DNA of 9,090 nucleotides from Rhizobium sp. Q54 (GTDB lineage: Bacteria; Pseudomonadota; Alphaproteobacteria; Rickettsiales; UBA1997), in contig CAMBFP010000039.1 in NCBI GenBank assembly GCA_945865745.1, positions 1 through 9,090 on the forward strand. The letters are read 5' to 3'. A program made the position numbers and the translations under genes. The notes beneath the pieces were generated by a model. That model was given only the letters and a program-made list of their open reading frames with translations, searched no databases and was not told the origin of the DNA. How positions within the stretch are numbered: position 1 is the first letter of the stretch; each line of letters begins with the position of its first letter. Positions 1 through 6,838 of the stretch are shown here, one piece after another.

Positions 1-640
1 CAAAAATTTCCTAGCTAAAAATTCTCTTCAAAATTTCTCTTCACTCATTCGTTTGGTTGATGGAACAGTGATTGAAGATTTCGTTGGAAGTCAACAACCA
101 CACCAAGGCTTGTTAATCAAGGCGGCACGACTTCCTGTGCAAAATCAAAATTCTCTTCTCGAAGAACTCTGTGCAATTCCTCAAGGTGAAAAACTTCCAC
201 TACTTCTCTTACTCGATCAAATTTCTGATCCGCACAATGTTGGCGCAATTATTCGCAGTGCCGCGAGTTTTGGCGTAAAAAAAATCATTTTTTGTGAGCA
301 TCATGCGCCACAAGAAAATTCTACAATCATCAAAGCTTCAGCAGGAACCATCGAGTTTGTTGATCTCGTCGTTGTTACCAATTTTAACAACCTTTTCGAA
401 AAAATAAAAAAAATCGGTTACTGGTGCGTTGGTTTGGCCGGTGAAGGCGAGGTGAAATTAAGCGAAGTGAAAGATTACAAAAATATCGCTTTAGTGGTTG
501 GTTCGGAAGGGGGAGGAATACGCGACCTAGTGAAAAAAAATTGCGATCTTCTAGTTCGCATCGAAATTGAAAAGGAGGTCGAAAGTTTAAATGCCTCAGT
601 TGCCGCCGCCATTGCACTTTACGAAATTAGTAAAGTTTAG
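1..640 (+). CDS. rlmB: 23S rRNA (guanosine-2'-O-)-methyltransferase, RlmB/SpoU family, 5'-truncated by the window edge
   Basis: Transfers a methyl group from S-adenosylmethionine to a ribose 2'-OH; RlmB modifies a guanosine in the 23S rRNA peptidyl-transferase region. The frame is open from base 2 with no stop, so the real start lies left of the window and the TTG at 53 is not needed as a start. About 212 residues are visible. The first ~45 (ending SQQPHQGLLIKAARLP) look like the end of the SpoU substrate-binding domain. The catalytic SPOUT knot follows: motif 1 LDQISDPHNVGAIIRSA (visible residues 71-87), motif 2 LVVGSEGGGIRDLV (164-177), motif 3 ESLNASVAAAIALYE (194-208). The conserved Asn and Arg of motif 1, Glu of motif 2 and SLNxS of motif 3 are present. 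A paralogue such as TrmH is less likely because of the N-terminal region and the HNVGAI form, but the exact target base cannot be read from sequence. Confidence 0.9.
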   Translation, partial: KNFLAKNSLQNFSSLIRLVDGTVIEDFVGSQQPHQGLLIKAARLPVQNQNSLLEELCAIPQGEKLPLLLLLDQISDPHNVGAIIRSAASFGVKKIIFCEHHAPQENSTIIKASAGTIEFVDLVVVTNFNNLFEKIKKIGYWCVGLAGEGEVKLSEVKDYKNIALVVGSEGGGIRDLVKKNCDLLVRIEIEKEVESLNASVAAAIALYEISKV

Positions 641-641
641 C

Positions 642-778
642 GCAAGTCTAGACCAAGTTCAGCATAGCTCCCTCATGGGGTCGCCACGATCTTTGGTTGA
701 AGGATACTTTCTTGACCATTGCGAAATAGGCTAGGCATTCATTTGCGAATTGCGGAATGGATTGCCTCACTTGCAATG
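642..778. repeat. Decayed palindromic interspersed repeats between rlmB and nadK
   Basis: This gap carries no credible gene. It contains a perfect 8-base palindrome gtctagac (645-652), followed by a segment whose complement reads gctatgctgaacttggtc, resembling the 'GTCATGCTGAACTTG' repeats I know from Rickettsiales genomes. A second unit of about 62 bases (717-778) is bounded by cattgc and its complement gcaatg and contains gcgaattgcgg and ggattgcctcac, typical of short palindromic repeats of the CATTGCGA type. Both units are too imperfect to be recent insertions. Assignment to a known family is inference from remembered repeat sequences. Confidence 0.5.
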
Positions 779-819
779 AAGGGTTGAGATTGAGAATAAT
801 CAAAAAAACTGTCTTTAGC

Positions 820-1632
820 ATGAAAAAAATCGCCGTAATCGCCGCTAAAAATAATCGCGACGCCGAAGAGAAAAAAAATTTTCTCGTACAAAAATTTGGC
901 TTCAAAGATCTTAGTTTAGACCATAAAATTCTTGGTAAAAATTTTGATGGAATCGAAAAAGTAATCGCCATTGGTGGTGATGGCTTAATGCTTCATATTC
1001 TTCATGAGTTCGGAAAAAACCCTCAAGAAGAATTAATTCCGATTTACGGCGTAAATTGTGGCACGGTTGGGTTTTTAATGAATTCATTTCACCAAGAAAA
1101 TTTTTTAGAAAATCTTGCCAAGGCAGAAATGGCAACGCTGCATCCGCTACACATGCAAGTGACTGACGCTGCGGGAAAGAAATATTCACATCTCGCAATT
1201 AACGAAGTGGCGCTGATTCGTCAAACCAGCCAAATCGCCAAAATTAAAATCGAAATTAATGGACAAGAAAGGGTGGCCTGCCTCGCCGCAGATGGAGTTC
1301 TGGTCGCAACTTCCGCCGGCAGCACCGCTTATAATCTCTCCGCCGGCGGACCAATCATTCCATTCAGCGCTGAGATTCTTGCTCTAACTCCAATCAGCCC
1401 ATTTCGTCCGCGCAATTGGCACGGCGCGCTCTTGCCGGCTAGCAGTAAAATCAAATTTACAGTTTTAGAATCTGAATCGCGGCGAGTCAGTGCTACAGCA
1501 GATTCATTTGAAGTTCGCGACGTAAAAGAAGTTGAAATTTGTGAAGATCAGTCAATCACTTTTAAGCTGCTTTTTGATGCTGATCACTCGCTCGAGGAAA
1601 GAATTATTCGCGAGCAGTTTGGGGTATTGTAA
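820..1632 (+). CDS. nadK: NAD kinase
   Basis: Phosphorylates NAD+ at the 2'-hydroxyl of its adenosine ribose to give NADP+; cytosolic and usually essential. The 270-residue product has the family motifs in order: the nucleotide-binding GGDG at 52-55 with the catalytic Asp at 54, GVNCGTVGFLMN at 77-88, NEVALIR at 128-134, the diagnostic ADGVLVATSAGSTAYNLSAG (157-176), and the LTPISPFRPRN segment at 189-199. The start is the ATG at 820, giving MKKIAVIAAKNN, the usual beginning just before the Rossmann-like strand. The frame stays open up to an ATG at 757, but the 21 extra residues are translated from repeat DNA and match nothing in the family. No good Shine-Dalgarno sequence is visible. rlmB lies 179 bases upstream on the same strand; anmK converges from the right. 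Confidence 0.95.
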   Translation: MKKIAVIAAKNNRDAEEKKNFLVQKFGFKDLSLDHKILGKNFDGIEKVIAIGGDGLMLHILHEFGKNPQEELIPIYGVNCGTVGFLMNSFHQENFLENLAKAEMATLHPLHMQVTDAAGKKYSHLAINEVALIRQTSQIAKIKIEINGQERVACLAADGVLVATSAGSTAYNLSAGGPIIPFSAEILALTPISPFRPRNWHGALLPASSKIKFTVLESESRRVSATADSFEVRDVKEVEICEDQSITFKLLFDADHSLEERIIREQFGVL

Positions 1633-1662
1633 AAAGATACCTACTGTCGGACAGAGCTATCG

Positions 1663-1682
1663 AGGCCTTAACTTTCGCTACC
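1663..1682. repeat. Partial diverged copy of the adjacent inverted-repeat arm
   Basis: The 20 bases aggccttaactttcgctacc resemble the right arm of the hairpin at 1717-1801 (aggtctcaacttcgctcgacc), with several substitutions and a small gap. This may be a remnant of the same dispersed repeat, placed just after nadK. The match is short and was judged by eye only. Confidence 0.3.
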
Positions 1683-1716
1683 AAAAGTTCAAAAAAATAT
1701 TTTTTTTAAAGATGCT

Positions 1717-1801
1717 AATTTTCGCCGGTCGAGCGGAGTCGAGACCTGTAAAATATTGGCAGGATTCTAGAGGTCTCAACTTCGCTCGACCGGCGAAAAT
1801 T
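1717..1801. repeat. 31-base inverted repeat with 23-base loop between convergent nadK and anmK
   Basis: The left arm 1717-1747 and right arm 1771-1801 are reverse complements over 31 bases with two mismatches (gactcc on the complement of one arm against aacttc on the other). The arms contain the GC-rich core cgccggtcgagcgg. The mismatches are of the kind left by C-to-T or G-to-A change. As RNA this would form a very stable hairpin on either strand, so it could stop or protect both the nadK and anmK transcripts. There is no clean U-tract after the stem, so it is not a textbook intrinsic terminator. The core resembles a dispersed palindromic repeat (the GACTCCGCTC type) found in many genomes. 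Confidence 0.75.
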
Positions 1802-1817
1802 TACCTAGTCTTGTAAA

Positions 1818-2912
1818 CTAAAATCTGTGCAAAACTCCAGCGCAAGAAGGTGACTTAGTTCCGGTAGTTTTAGTGAAGCTAATTGGTAAATTAAGTAAGC
1901 TACGAATGGCTAAAAATGCGAATGCCTCTGCTTCAACTGAATCACCATTTATACCAATTTCTTCGGTAGATTTTACTTCAATTCCAGTCAGCCACTTTTT
2001 CATTTCGTCAATGATTGCGACATTTTTTCTACCACCACCACACACAAAAATTTCTTTTGGTTTTTTCGGAAGAAAATCGAGATTAATTGCAACGGTGCAT
2101 GCGTGCATGTAAGCGAAAGTCGCAAGCGCGTCTTCAATTTTAAGATTAGTAATTGGCGCAATTAGTTCGGCGAAATCATCGCGGCCAAAAGATTTGGCAG
2201 GCTTCCGGTGAAAAATTTCATTCTGCAAAATGTGGTCGGCAATGATGAAATCAGCATGACCGCTTTTGCTTAACTTACCGTCTTCGTCAAAATCTTGGCC
2301 GAATTTTTTCTTTATTAAATCATCGAATGGAGCATTGCCGAAGCAGACGTCAAAAGCCTCAATACTATTCTCTTCACCGTCAAAATAAGTAATGTTAGAG
2401 ATGCCGCCAATGTTTAATGCAGCGGTTGGACGTGACTGATCGTGAAATAAATAAAAATGATAAATCGGCACAAGAGGAGCTCCTTGACCACCGAGCATTA
2501 AGTCGCGAGTGCGAAAATCGCTCACGACATTGATTCCTGTTTTGTGCGCGAGAAGTTGAGCATTGCCGATCTGCCAAGTCATTAACTGCTGCGGCATGTG
2601 AAGAATCGTGTGTCCGTGAAACCCGATCACGTCAATTTCACTTGGTTTGATTTTATTTTTGGCCAGAAATTCATTCACCAAATTTGCGTGAATTAGTGTT
2701 AATTCATTTTCAATTTCTTTGATTTGCATCAGCGTCGGAGCTTTGTAAATCACGCTACGCATCCGCTCTTTAAAATCCTGTTCGTAACGTAAATGCAGGA
2801 ATTCTGGGTGGCGCTTAATCACCTCTTTTCCGTTGCTTTCAATCAGTGCCAAATCAATTCCATCCATTGAAGTGCCGCTCATTAATCCGATGCTTTTGAA
2901 GAGTTTAGTCAT
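1818..2912 (-). CDS. anmK: Anhydro-N-acetylmuramic acid kinase
   Basis: Opens the 1,6-anhydro bond of anhydro-MurNAc and phosphorylates it to MurNAc-6-phosphate, recycling peptidoglycan fragments in the cytoplasm. The 364-residue product is full length. ASKHA-fold signatures in order: IGLMSGTSMDGID (8-20, phosphate-binding loop), IGFHGHTILHMP (96-107), GGQGAPLVP (141-149), ALNIGGISNITYF (165-177), FDVCFGNAPFDD (187-198) with the expected catalytic Asp at 188, VCGGGRKN (290-297) and GDSVEAEAFAFLA (323-335). The TGPGN motif common in gammaproteobacterial AnmK is VCFGN here. The C-terminal TTGTKSP...GVL ending recalls the TTG...GGVL tail of alphaproteobacterial members. The ATG start precedes SIGLMSGTS by the usual few residues. 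It follows holB on the same strand after 79 bases and could share its transcript. Confidence 0.95.
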   Translation of the reverse strand: MTKLFKSIGLMSGTSMDGIDLALIESNGKEVIKRHPEFLHLRYEQDFKERMRSVIYKAPTLMQIKEIENELTLIHANLVNEFLAKNKIKPSEIDVIGFHGHTILHMPQQLMTWQIGNAQLLAHKTGINVVSDFRTRDLMLGGQGAPLVPIYHFYLFHDQSRPTAALNIGGISNITYFDGEENSIEAFDVCFGNAPFDDLIKKKFGQDFDEDGKLSKSGHADFIIADHILQNEIFHRKPAKSFGRDDFAELIAPITNLKIEDALATFAYMHACTVAINLDFLPKKPKEIFVCGGGRKNVAIIDEMKKWLTGIEVKSTEEIGINGDSVEAEAFAFLAIRSLLNLPISFTKTTGTKSPSCAGVLHRF

Positions 2913-2991
2913 TCGTAAAATTGGTTAGTCATTTCTGTAAAAATTCACTAATTCAGAGGGATGGCGAATAGAAAATCTCAAACTAATTAAT

Positions 2992-3849
2992 TTACAGTAG
3001 TTGATTAAAAATATTGATCAGAGTCAGTTTTTTATCGAGGTGGAGAGATTGGGTTTTATTCAGTAGAATCAAGGTCTTGTCGTAGATTGGGAAGATATCT
3101 TTTTTGACTAAAGTGAGAAAGGCTTTTTCCTCCTCGAAGAAAAAATTTAGATCGGTGCCGCGCGAAAATTTACTCAAGCGATTGAAGAAGAATTCGCAAG
3201 ATTTTTCAGTGATTTGAAATGAGTAACTTTTGTCAGCAACTTTTTTTAGTAATTCTTCACTGAGTTTTTTGTTGATAATTGAACGCAGAAATAAGGCGTA
3301 GAACCTTGACAATTCTACCCCGAGCCGAATTGCTTCGGCGGGAGAATTGTCACAAATTTCGGCGATAAATTCGGCGTCGTCCTTAACAATTTTTATGAAA
3401 TTTGCGCGCGACAAATCAGAAATTTTTACGATCTGACAACGCGATCTAATCGTCGGCAAAACTCGATGTAAATTGTGAGCGACGAGAATTAAAAAATTAT
3501 TCGGAAGTGGTTCTTCGAGAATTTTTAAAACGGCGTTGGCAGCTGATTTGGTAAGCTCACAAGCAGAATCAATAACAATGAATTTATTTTCCGAAATCGC
3601 CGCAGTTTGGTTGGAAAATTCTTTGATGCTGCGAATTTTTTCGACACCGATTTCTTTTTTTTCAGCTTCTTTTTCGATTAATAAAATATCGGGATTCGAG
3701 TGTGTGATTTGCAGCGCAAACTCGCGCGCAAAACTTGCTTTGCCGATTCCTTTTTTGCCTAAAAGTAAAATTGCGTGTGGCAATTTTTTATTTTGATAAG
3801 AGGCAAGAAGCCTTGACCTGATTGAATCAAAACCAAGTAGATTACTCAT
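2992..3849 (-). CDS. holB: DNA polymerase III delta' subunit (clamp loader)
   Basis: Part of the clamp-loader complex that places the beta sliding clamp on primed DNA. The 285-residue protein is AAA+ like: HAILLLGKKGIGKASFAREF carries the Walker A loop GKKGIGKA (31-38), FIVIDSACEL (90-99) is the Walker B position with a weak acidic pattern, SAANAVLKILEEP (102-114) is the best family mark, and LPTIRSRCQIVK (131-142) holds the SRC sensor-1 element. The stretch after the P-loop has no cysteine cluster, so the zinc module of E. coli delta' is missing. The C-terminal third is poorly conserved, as is normal for delta'. The start is the ATG at 3849; the open frame also has a TTG three codons upstream. 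The ATG overlaps the end of lptM (ATGAGTAA), suggesting translational coupling. DnaX (gamma/tau) is excluded by the small size and degenerate Walker B. Confidence 0.88.
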   Translation of the reverse strand: MSNLLGFDSIRSRLLASYQNKKLPHAILLLGKKGIGKASFAREFALQITHSNPDILLIEKEAEKKEIGVEKIRSIKEFSNQTAAISENKFIVIDSACELTKSAANAVLKILEEPLPNNFLILVAHNLHRVLPTIRSRCQIVKISDLSRANFIKIVKDDAEFIAEICDNSPAEAIRLGVELSRFYALFLRSIINKKLSEELLKKVADKSYSFQITEKSCEFFFNRLSKFSRGTDLNFFFEEEKAFLTLVKKDIFPIYDKTLILLNKTQSLHLDKKLTLINIFNQLL

Positions 3850-3979
3850 TTTCGTCAATCACTTTGTCGAATCTTGGACGCTTTTGTTCGCCAGGATATT
3901 TCAGCGGACCCTTCTTGCCGCAAGCGGTCATTGTTAAAAATGCGATTAAAATTACGCAGAGTGATTTTCCAAAATTCAT
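3842..3979 (-). CDS. lptM: Small lipoprotein, LptM (YifL)-like LPS-translocon maturation factor
   Basis: A 45-residue product begins with a short basic then hydrophobic signal (MNFGKSLCVILIAFLTMTAC) with a lipobox-like MTAC, so Cys20 would be lipidated and the mature protein starts CGKKGPLKYPGEQKRP. The CGxKGPL-xxP start of the mature part is the mark of LptM/YifL, a small outer-membrane lipoprotein that in E. coli helps LptD reach its native disulphide form. The alphaproteobacterial role is inferred by analogy. From memory, a lipoprotein of this type often follows argH in this class, as here, although a 255-base gap intervenes. Its TAA stop at 3842-3844 lies within the first codons of holB, an 8-base overlap. 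The ATG has only a weak upstream gggt as a ribosome-binding site. Confidence 0.85.
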   Translation of the reverse strand: MNFGKSLCVILIAFLTMTACGKKGPLKYPGEQKRPRFDKVIDENE

Positions 3980-4234
3980 TTGACCCAATATTATTTCAGG
4001 ATTTAACGGGCCTTACAGCCTCATGAGAGAAGACATTAACATCTATTTTCATAATGCAATTAATCCATTTAGACTTTTCGCATCACCATTAGCAAAAATC
4101 TGCCAGAAAGATTGGTTGAAGGCCTGAGCGGGATGGAAAATCTGTGTTTGGAATTAGGAAAGAAAAAAAATTTTTTTATCAATCCAAAATCAGCATCACA
4201 ACTTTCTTTGCCGAGATTCAAAGATGCTCCTTAT
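3980..4234. other. 255-base gap between argH and lptM with no secure gene; possible small or broken plus-strand gene
   Basis: No RNA gene or terminator is evident. On the plus strand, one frame runs from ATG 4023 to TGA 4127 (34 aa, MREDINIYFHNAINPF...). A second runs open from 4073 to TAA 4243; from its ATG at 4133 it gives 36 aa (MENLCLELGKKKNF...FKDAPYLP) and overlaps the end of argH by a few codons. The two frames overlap at 4073-4127 and could be pieces of one frameshifted gene. On the minus strand a frame of more than 50 codons without an ATG near its beginning also crosses part of this DNA. I recognise none of these, and a homopolymer tract (a8 t7 near 4165-4180) makes the translations low in information. 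Confidence 0.3.
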
Positions 4235-5626
4235 TTACCTTAAATATTTCTTTGCTTTAGCGATTTCCTCTTTGACTCTTAGTTGCGAAGTACCGCCAAT
4301 ACTGGTTCGGCTGGCTACAGAATTTTCGACAGAGAGTACATCAAAAATTTTTGTAGTAATTTTTTTCTCAATTTTTTGCATTTCAGAAATTTTTAATTCG
4401 TGCAAATCTACGCCTTTATTTTCAGCCATTTTGACGATTGTTCCAGTGACGTGATGCGCATCGCGAAAAGGCATTTTGAGATTTCTTACTAACCAATCAG
4501 CCAAGTCGGTTGCAGTTGAATAGCCGCTTCCCGCCATTTTGAGCATTTTGTCTTGATTCACTTTCATGTCGGCAATCATTCCGGCCATTGCGCGCAGGCA
4601 AAGTTTAGAATTTGTGGAAGCGTCGAAAACCGGCTCTTTGTCTTCCTGCATGTCTTTGGAGTAGGTAAGAGTAAGGCCTTTGATTGTCGTCAAAAGCGAA
4701 ATCAAGGCGCCGAAAATTCTGCCAGATTTACCGCGAACTAATTCTGCGGCGTCGGGATTTTTTTTCTGTGGCATGATTGAAGAGCCAGAAGTAAAGGCGT
4801 CAGAGAGTTTTACGAATTCAAAACCTTTACTCATCCAGATCACAATTTCTTCAGCAAAACGAGAAAGATGAGTTGCTACGAGGGCAAGACAAAATAAATA
4901 TTCAATGGCAAAATCGCGATCAGATACTGAGTCCATTGAGTTGGCGGTAGGGCGAGAAAAACCCAATTCTTTGGCGGTAAAGTTGCGATCAATCGGAAAA
5001 GAGGTGCCAGCCAAAGCGCAAGCGCCGAGTGGGCACTCATTCATGCGGGCGCGTAAATCGTAAAGTCGTGAGCTATCGCGTTTGAACATTTCGAAATAAG
5101 CAAGCAGGTGATGCGAAAATAAAACTGGCTGCGCGACTTGTAAATGCGTGAATCCAGGCAATATCACACCGAGGTTTTCTTCCGCTTTTTTGACTAAATT
5201 TTTCTGCAAATCAGAAATTAATTTTAATACTTCGTCAATTTCATCGCGAACAAAAAGACGAAAATCTGTGGCCACTTGATCATTGCGAGACCTTGCGGTG
5301 TGAAGCTTGCCAGCTACATCACCGATAATTTCACGTAAGCGCGATTCAATATTCATATGGATATCTTCGAGCTCAATTTTGAAATTAAACTCATCTTCCG
5401 CGATTTCTTTTTCGACTTTTTTTAATCCAGAAATAATTTTTTCTGATTCAGATTTTGTTAAAACTCCAACCTGAGCGAGCATTTTTGCATGTGCCGTGGA
5501 GCCTTGAATATCCTGCTTATAGAGCTTTTTATCAAAAGTAATTGATTGATTGATTTCTTGCATCAGATCAGACGGCTTGGCATCAAATCTTCCGCCCCAC
5601 ATTTTGTTGGAGGATTTTTTCATCAT
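4235..5626 (-). CDS. argH: Argininosuccinate lyase
   Basis: Cleaves argininosuccinate to arginine and fumarate, the last step of arginine synthesis, in the cytosol as a homotetramer. The 463-residue product is full length with all superfamily marks: MWGGRF near the start (9-14), EDIHMNIE (87-94), LHTARSRNDQV (109-118), GFTHLQVAQP (158-167, catalytic His161), and the fumarate-lyase signature GSSIMPQKKNPD (281-292) whose Ser pair carries the catalytic base. Two ATGs in tandem (5624-5626 and 5621-5623) can serve as start; both lie six or seven codons before MWGGRF and have no clear Shine-Dalgarno. No other arg genes are in the window. ftsW diverges from its 5' side. Confidence 0.97.
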   Translation of the reverse strand: MMKKSSNKMWGGRFDAKPSDLMQEINQSITFDKKLYKQDIQGSTAHAKMLAQVGVLTKSESEKIISGLKKVEKEIAEDEFNFKIELEDIHMNIESRLREIIGDVAGKLHTARSRNDQVATDFRLFVRDEIDEVLKLISDLQKNLVKKAEENLGVILPGFTHLQVAQPVLFSHHLLAYFEMFKRDSSRLYDLRARMNECPLGACALAGTSFPIDRNFTAKELGFSRPTANSMDSVSDRDFAIEYLFCLALVATHLSRFAEEIVIWMSKGFEFVKLSDAFTSGSSIMPQKKNPDAAELVRGKSGRIFGALISLLTTIKGLTLTYSKDMQEDKEPVFDASTNSKLCLRAMAGMIADMKVNQDKMLKMAGSGYSTATDLADWLVRNLKMPFRDAHHVTGTIVKMAENKGVDLHELKISEMQKIEKKITTKIFDVLSVENSVASRTSIGGTSQLRVKEEIAKAKKYLR

Positions 5627-5684
5627 TTAAAAAGTAAGTTTTAGGATTCCAAAAACATTAAATCCAAAATCTAAATCTCAAACA
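5627..5684. promoter_or_regulatory. Short divergent intergenic region, presumed promoters for argH and ftsW
   Basis: The two genes start back to back across 58 AT-rich bases, so this is where both promoters would be expected unless they lie inside the flanking genes. Towards argH a weak sigma70-like pair can be drawn (ttggat, 18 bases, taaaac on the minus strand); towards ftsW no convincing -35/-10 pair stands out. There is no recognisable operator or ARG box. The call rests on gene arrangement more than on motifs. Confidence 0.35.
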
Positions 5685-6836
5685 ATGGATAAGGTCAATC
5701 AACTCTTCGACCGTCGCTATTTGAATTTGTTCAAAAAATGGTGGCTCGATATCGACAAAATTAATTTCTTTCTAATCATTGGCATCATGGCCTTTGGGCT
5801 GATTATGATCGCCAGTTCTAGTCCGGCGATTGCCAAGAGAATCGAGGTCGACAAATTTTTCTTCCTTAAAAAACAGCTTATTTTTGCTGTGGTTGCACTG
5901 GTGATGTTGGTGGCAATTTCCTTTCTCGATCAAGAGAAAATTAAACTTCTCGCGCTTGCAGGATTGGCTGGTTCAATCCTTTTATTGCTGTTAGTTTTGG
6001 TGCATGGAGTAGAAATTAAAGGCGCAAAAAGATGGGTTTCTGTTCTTGGATTCACCTTACAGCCATCTGAATTTGCCAAGACTTTCTTCGTTGTCGTTAA
6101 TGCTTTTTTATTACAGCGTTTCACTGCGGAATCTTGGAAAATAAAATACGGAAGTTCTGCAGGATTATTTCTCGTAATCGTTTGTTTCCTACTACTACAA
6201 CCCGATCTTGGAATGACTTTAACCTTTGCTGTCTTGTGGGTAGTGCAGCTTTTCGTTTACGGCTTGCCTTGGGCGCTGATTATTGCTCTTGGCATTCTCG
6301 CTGCTGTTGGCGGATTCGGTGCTTATTTAGTTTTCCCGCACGTCGAAGATCGCATTAATAAATTCCTCGATTCCGGCGAAAAAAATTACCAAGTTGAAAG
6401 GTCACTTGATGCCTTCGTGAACGGCTCATTCTTTGGTACTGGACCAGGTAATGGCGTAGTAAAAAAATTCATTCCTGACGCGCACACGGATTTTATTTTT
6501 GCCGTTGTAGGTGAAGAGTTTGGCGTTCTTTCTTGTATTATTTTACTCGTGATTTTTGTCTACTTAATCACCAGAATCGTCAAGCGCGCCTTGGAAGAAG
6601 AGGATCTATTCATTTATCTTTCACTCTGTGGATTGATGATGCAATTTTCGATGCAGGTAATGGTGAATATTGGTGTAAGCATGCGTCTTTTGCCTACAAA
6701 AGGAATGACTCTTCCATTCATTAGTTATGGAGGTTCATCAATGATAGCGATGTCGATTTGCTTCGGATTAATCCTTGCCTTCACCAAGAAAAAATATCAC
6801 CGCGATGTCGATTACGGAAATATGAAACTAATCTAA
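5685..6836 (+). CDS. ftsW: FtsW, septal SEDS-family peptidoglycan glycosyltransferase
   Basis: Integral inner-membrane protein of the divisome that polymerises lipid II at the septum together with a class B PBP (FtsI). The 383 residues contain about ten hydrophobic segments (first 26-44, last around 345-366). SEDS signatures: VEIKGAKRWVSV (109-120), LQPSEFAK (125-132), LLQPDLGMTLTF (170-181), DAHTDFIFAVVGEEFG (265-280), which holds the likely catalytic Asp (269), and LPFISYGGSSM (343-353). KGAKRW-type sequence and the SYGGSS end fit FtsW better than RodA, but the two families are close and RodA is the main alternative. A ~22-residue hydrophilic N-terminus precedes the first helix. The ATG at 5685 is preceded by aatctcaaaca, without a good Shine-Dalgarno. 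The gene lies outside the mur-fts (dcw) cluster where ftsW is commonly found, and runs directly into a transporter gene. Confidence 0.85.
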   Translation: MDKVNQLFDRRYLNLFKKWWLDIDKINFFLIIGIMAFGLIMIASSSPAIAKRIEVDKFFFLKKQLIFAVVALVMLVAISFLDQEKIKLLALAGLAGSILLLLLVLVHGVEIKGAKRWVSVLGFTLQPSEFAKTFFVVVNAFLLQRFTAESWKIKYGSSAGLFLVIVCFLLLQPDLGMTLTFAVLWVVQLFVYGLPWALIIALGILAAVGGFGAYLVFPHVEDRINKFLDSGEKNYQVERSLDAFVNGSFFGTGPGNGVVKKFIPDAHTDFIFAVVGEEFGVLSCIILLVIFVYLITRIVKRALEEEDLFIYLSLCGLMMQFSMQVMVNIGVSMRLLPTKGMTLPFISYGGSSMIAMSICFGLILAFTKKKYHRDVDYGNMKLI

Positions 6837-6838
6837 TA

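Noticed and set aside
757..819. N-terminal extension of NAD kinase from the upstream ATG
   Set aside because: The 21 codons derive from a palindromic repeat and NAD kinases start at about MKKIAVIA, matching the ATG at 820.
648..971. 107-codon open frame on the minus strand across the nadK 5' region
   Set aside because: It is antisense to the N-terminal part of nadK and continues into repeat DNA; the translation has no family resemblance.
1532..1816. 94-codon plus-strand frame running out of nadK through the hairpin
   Set aside because: It begins inside nadK in another phase and its later part is a translation of the inverted repeat.
4160..4185. A8/T7 tract after argH as an intrinsic terminator
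   Set aside because: There is no GC-containing stem; the self-complementarity is only A against T.
4224..4454. Hydrophobic-looking 76-codon plus-strand frame
   Set aside because: It lies almost entirely antisense to the conserved C-terminal part of argH; hydrophobicity arises from the complementary strand of charged codons.
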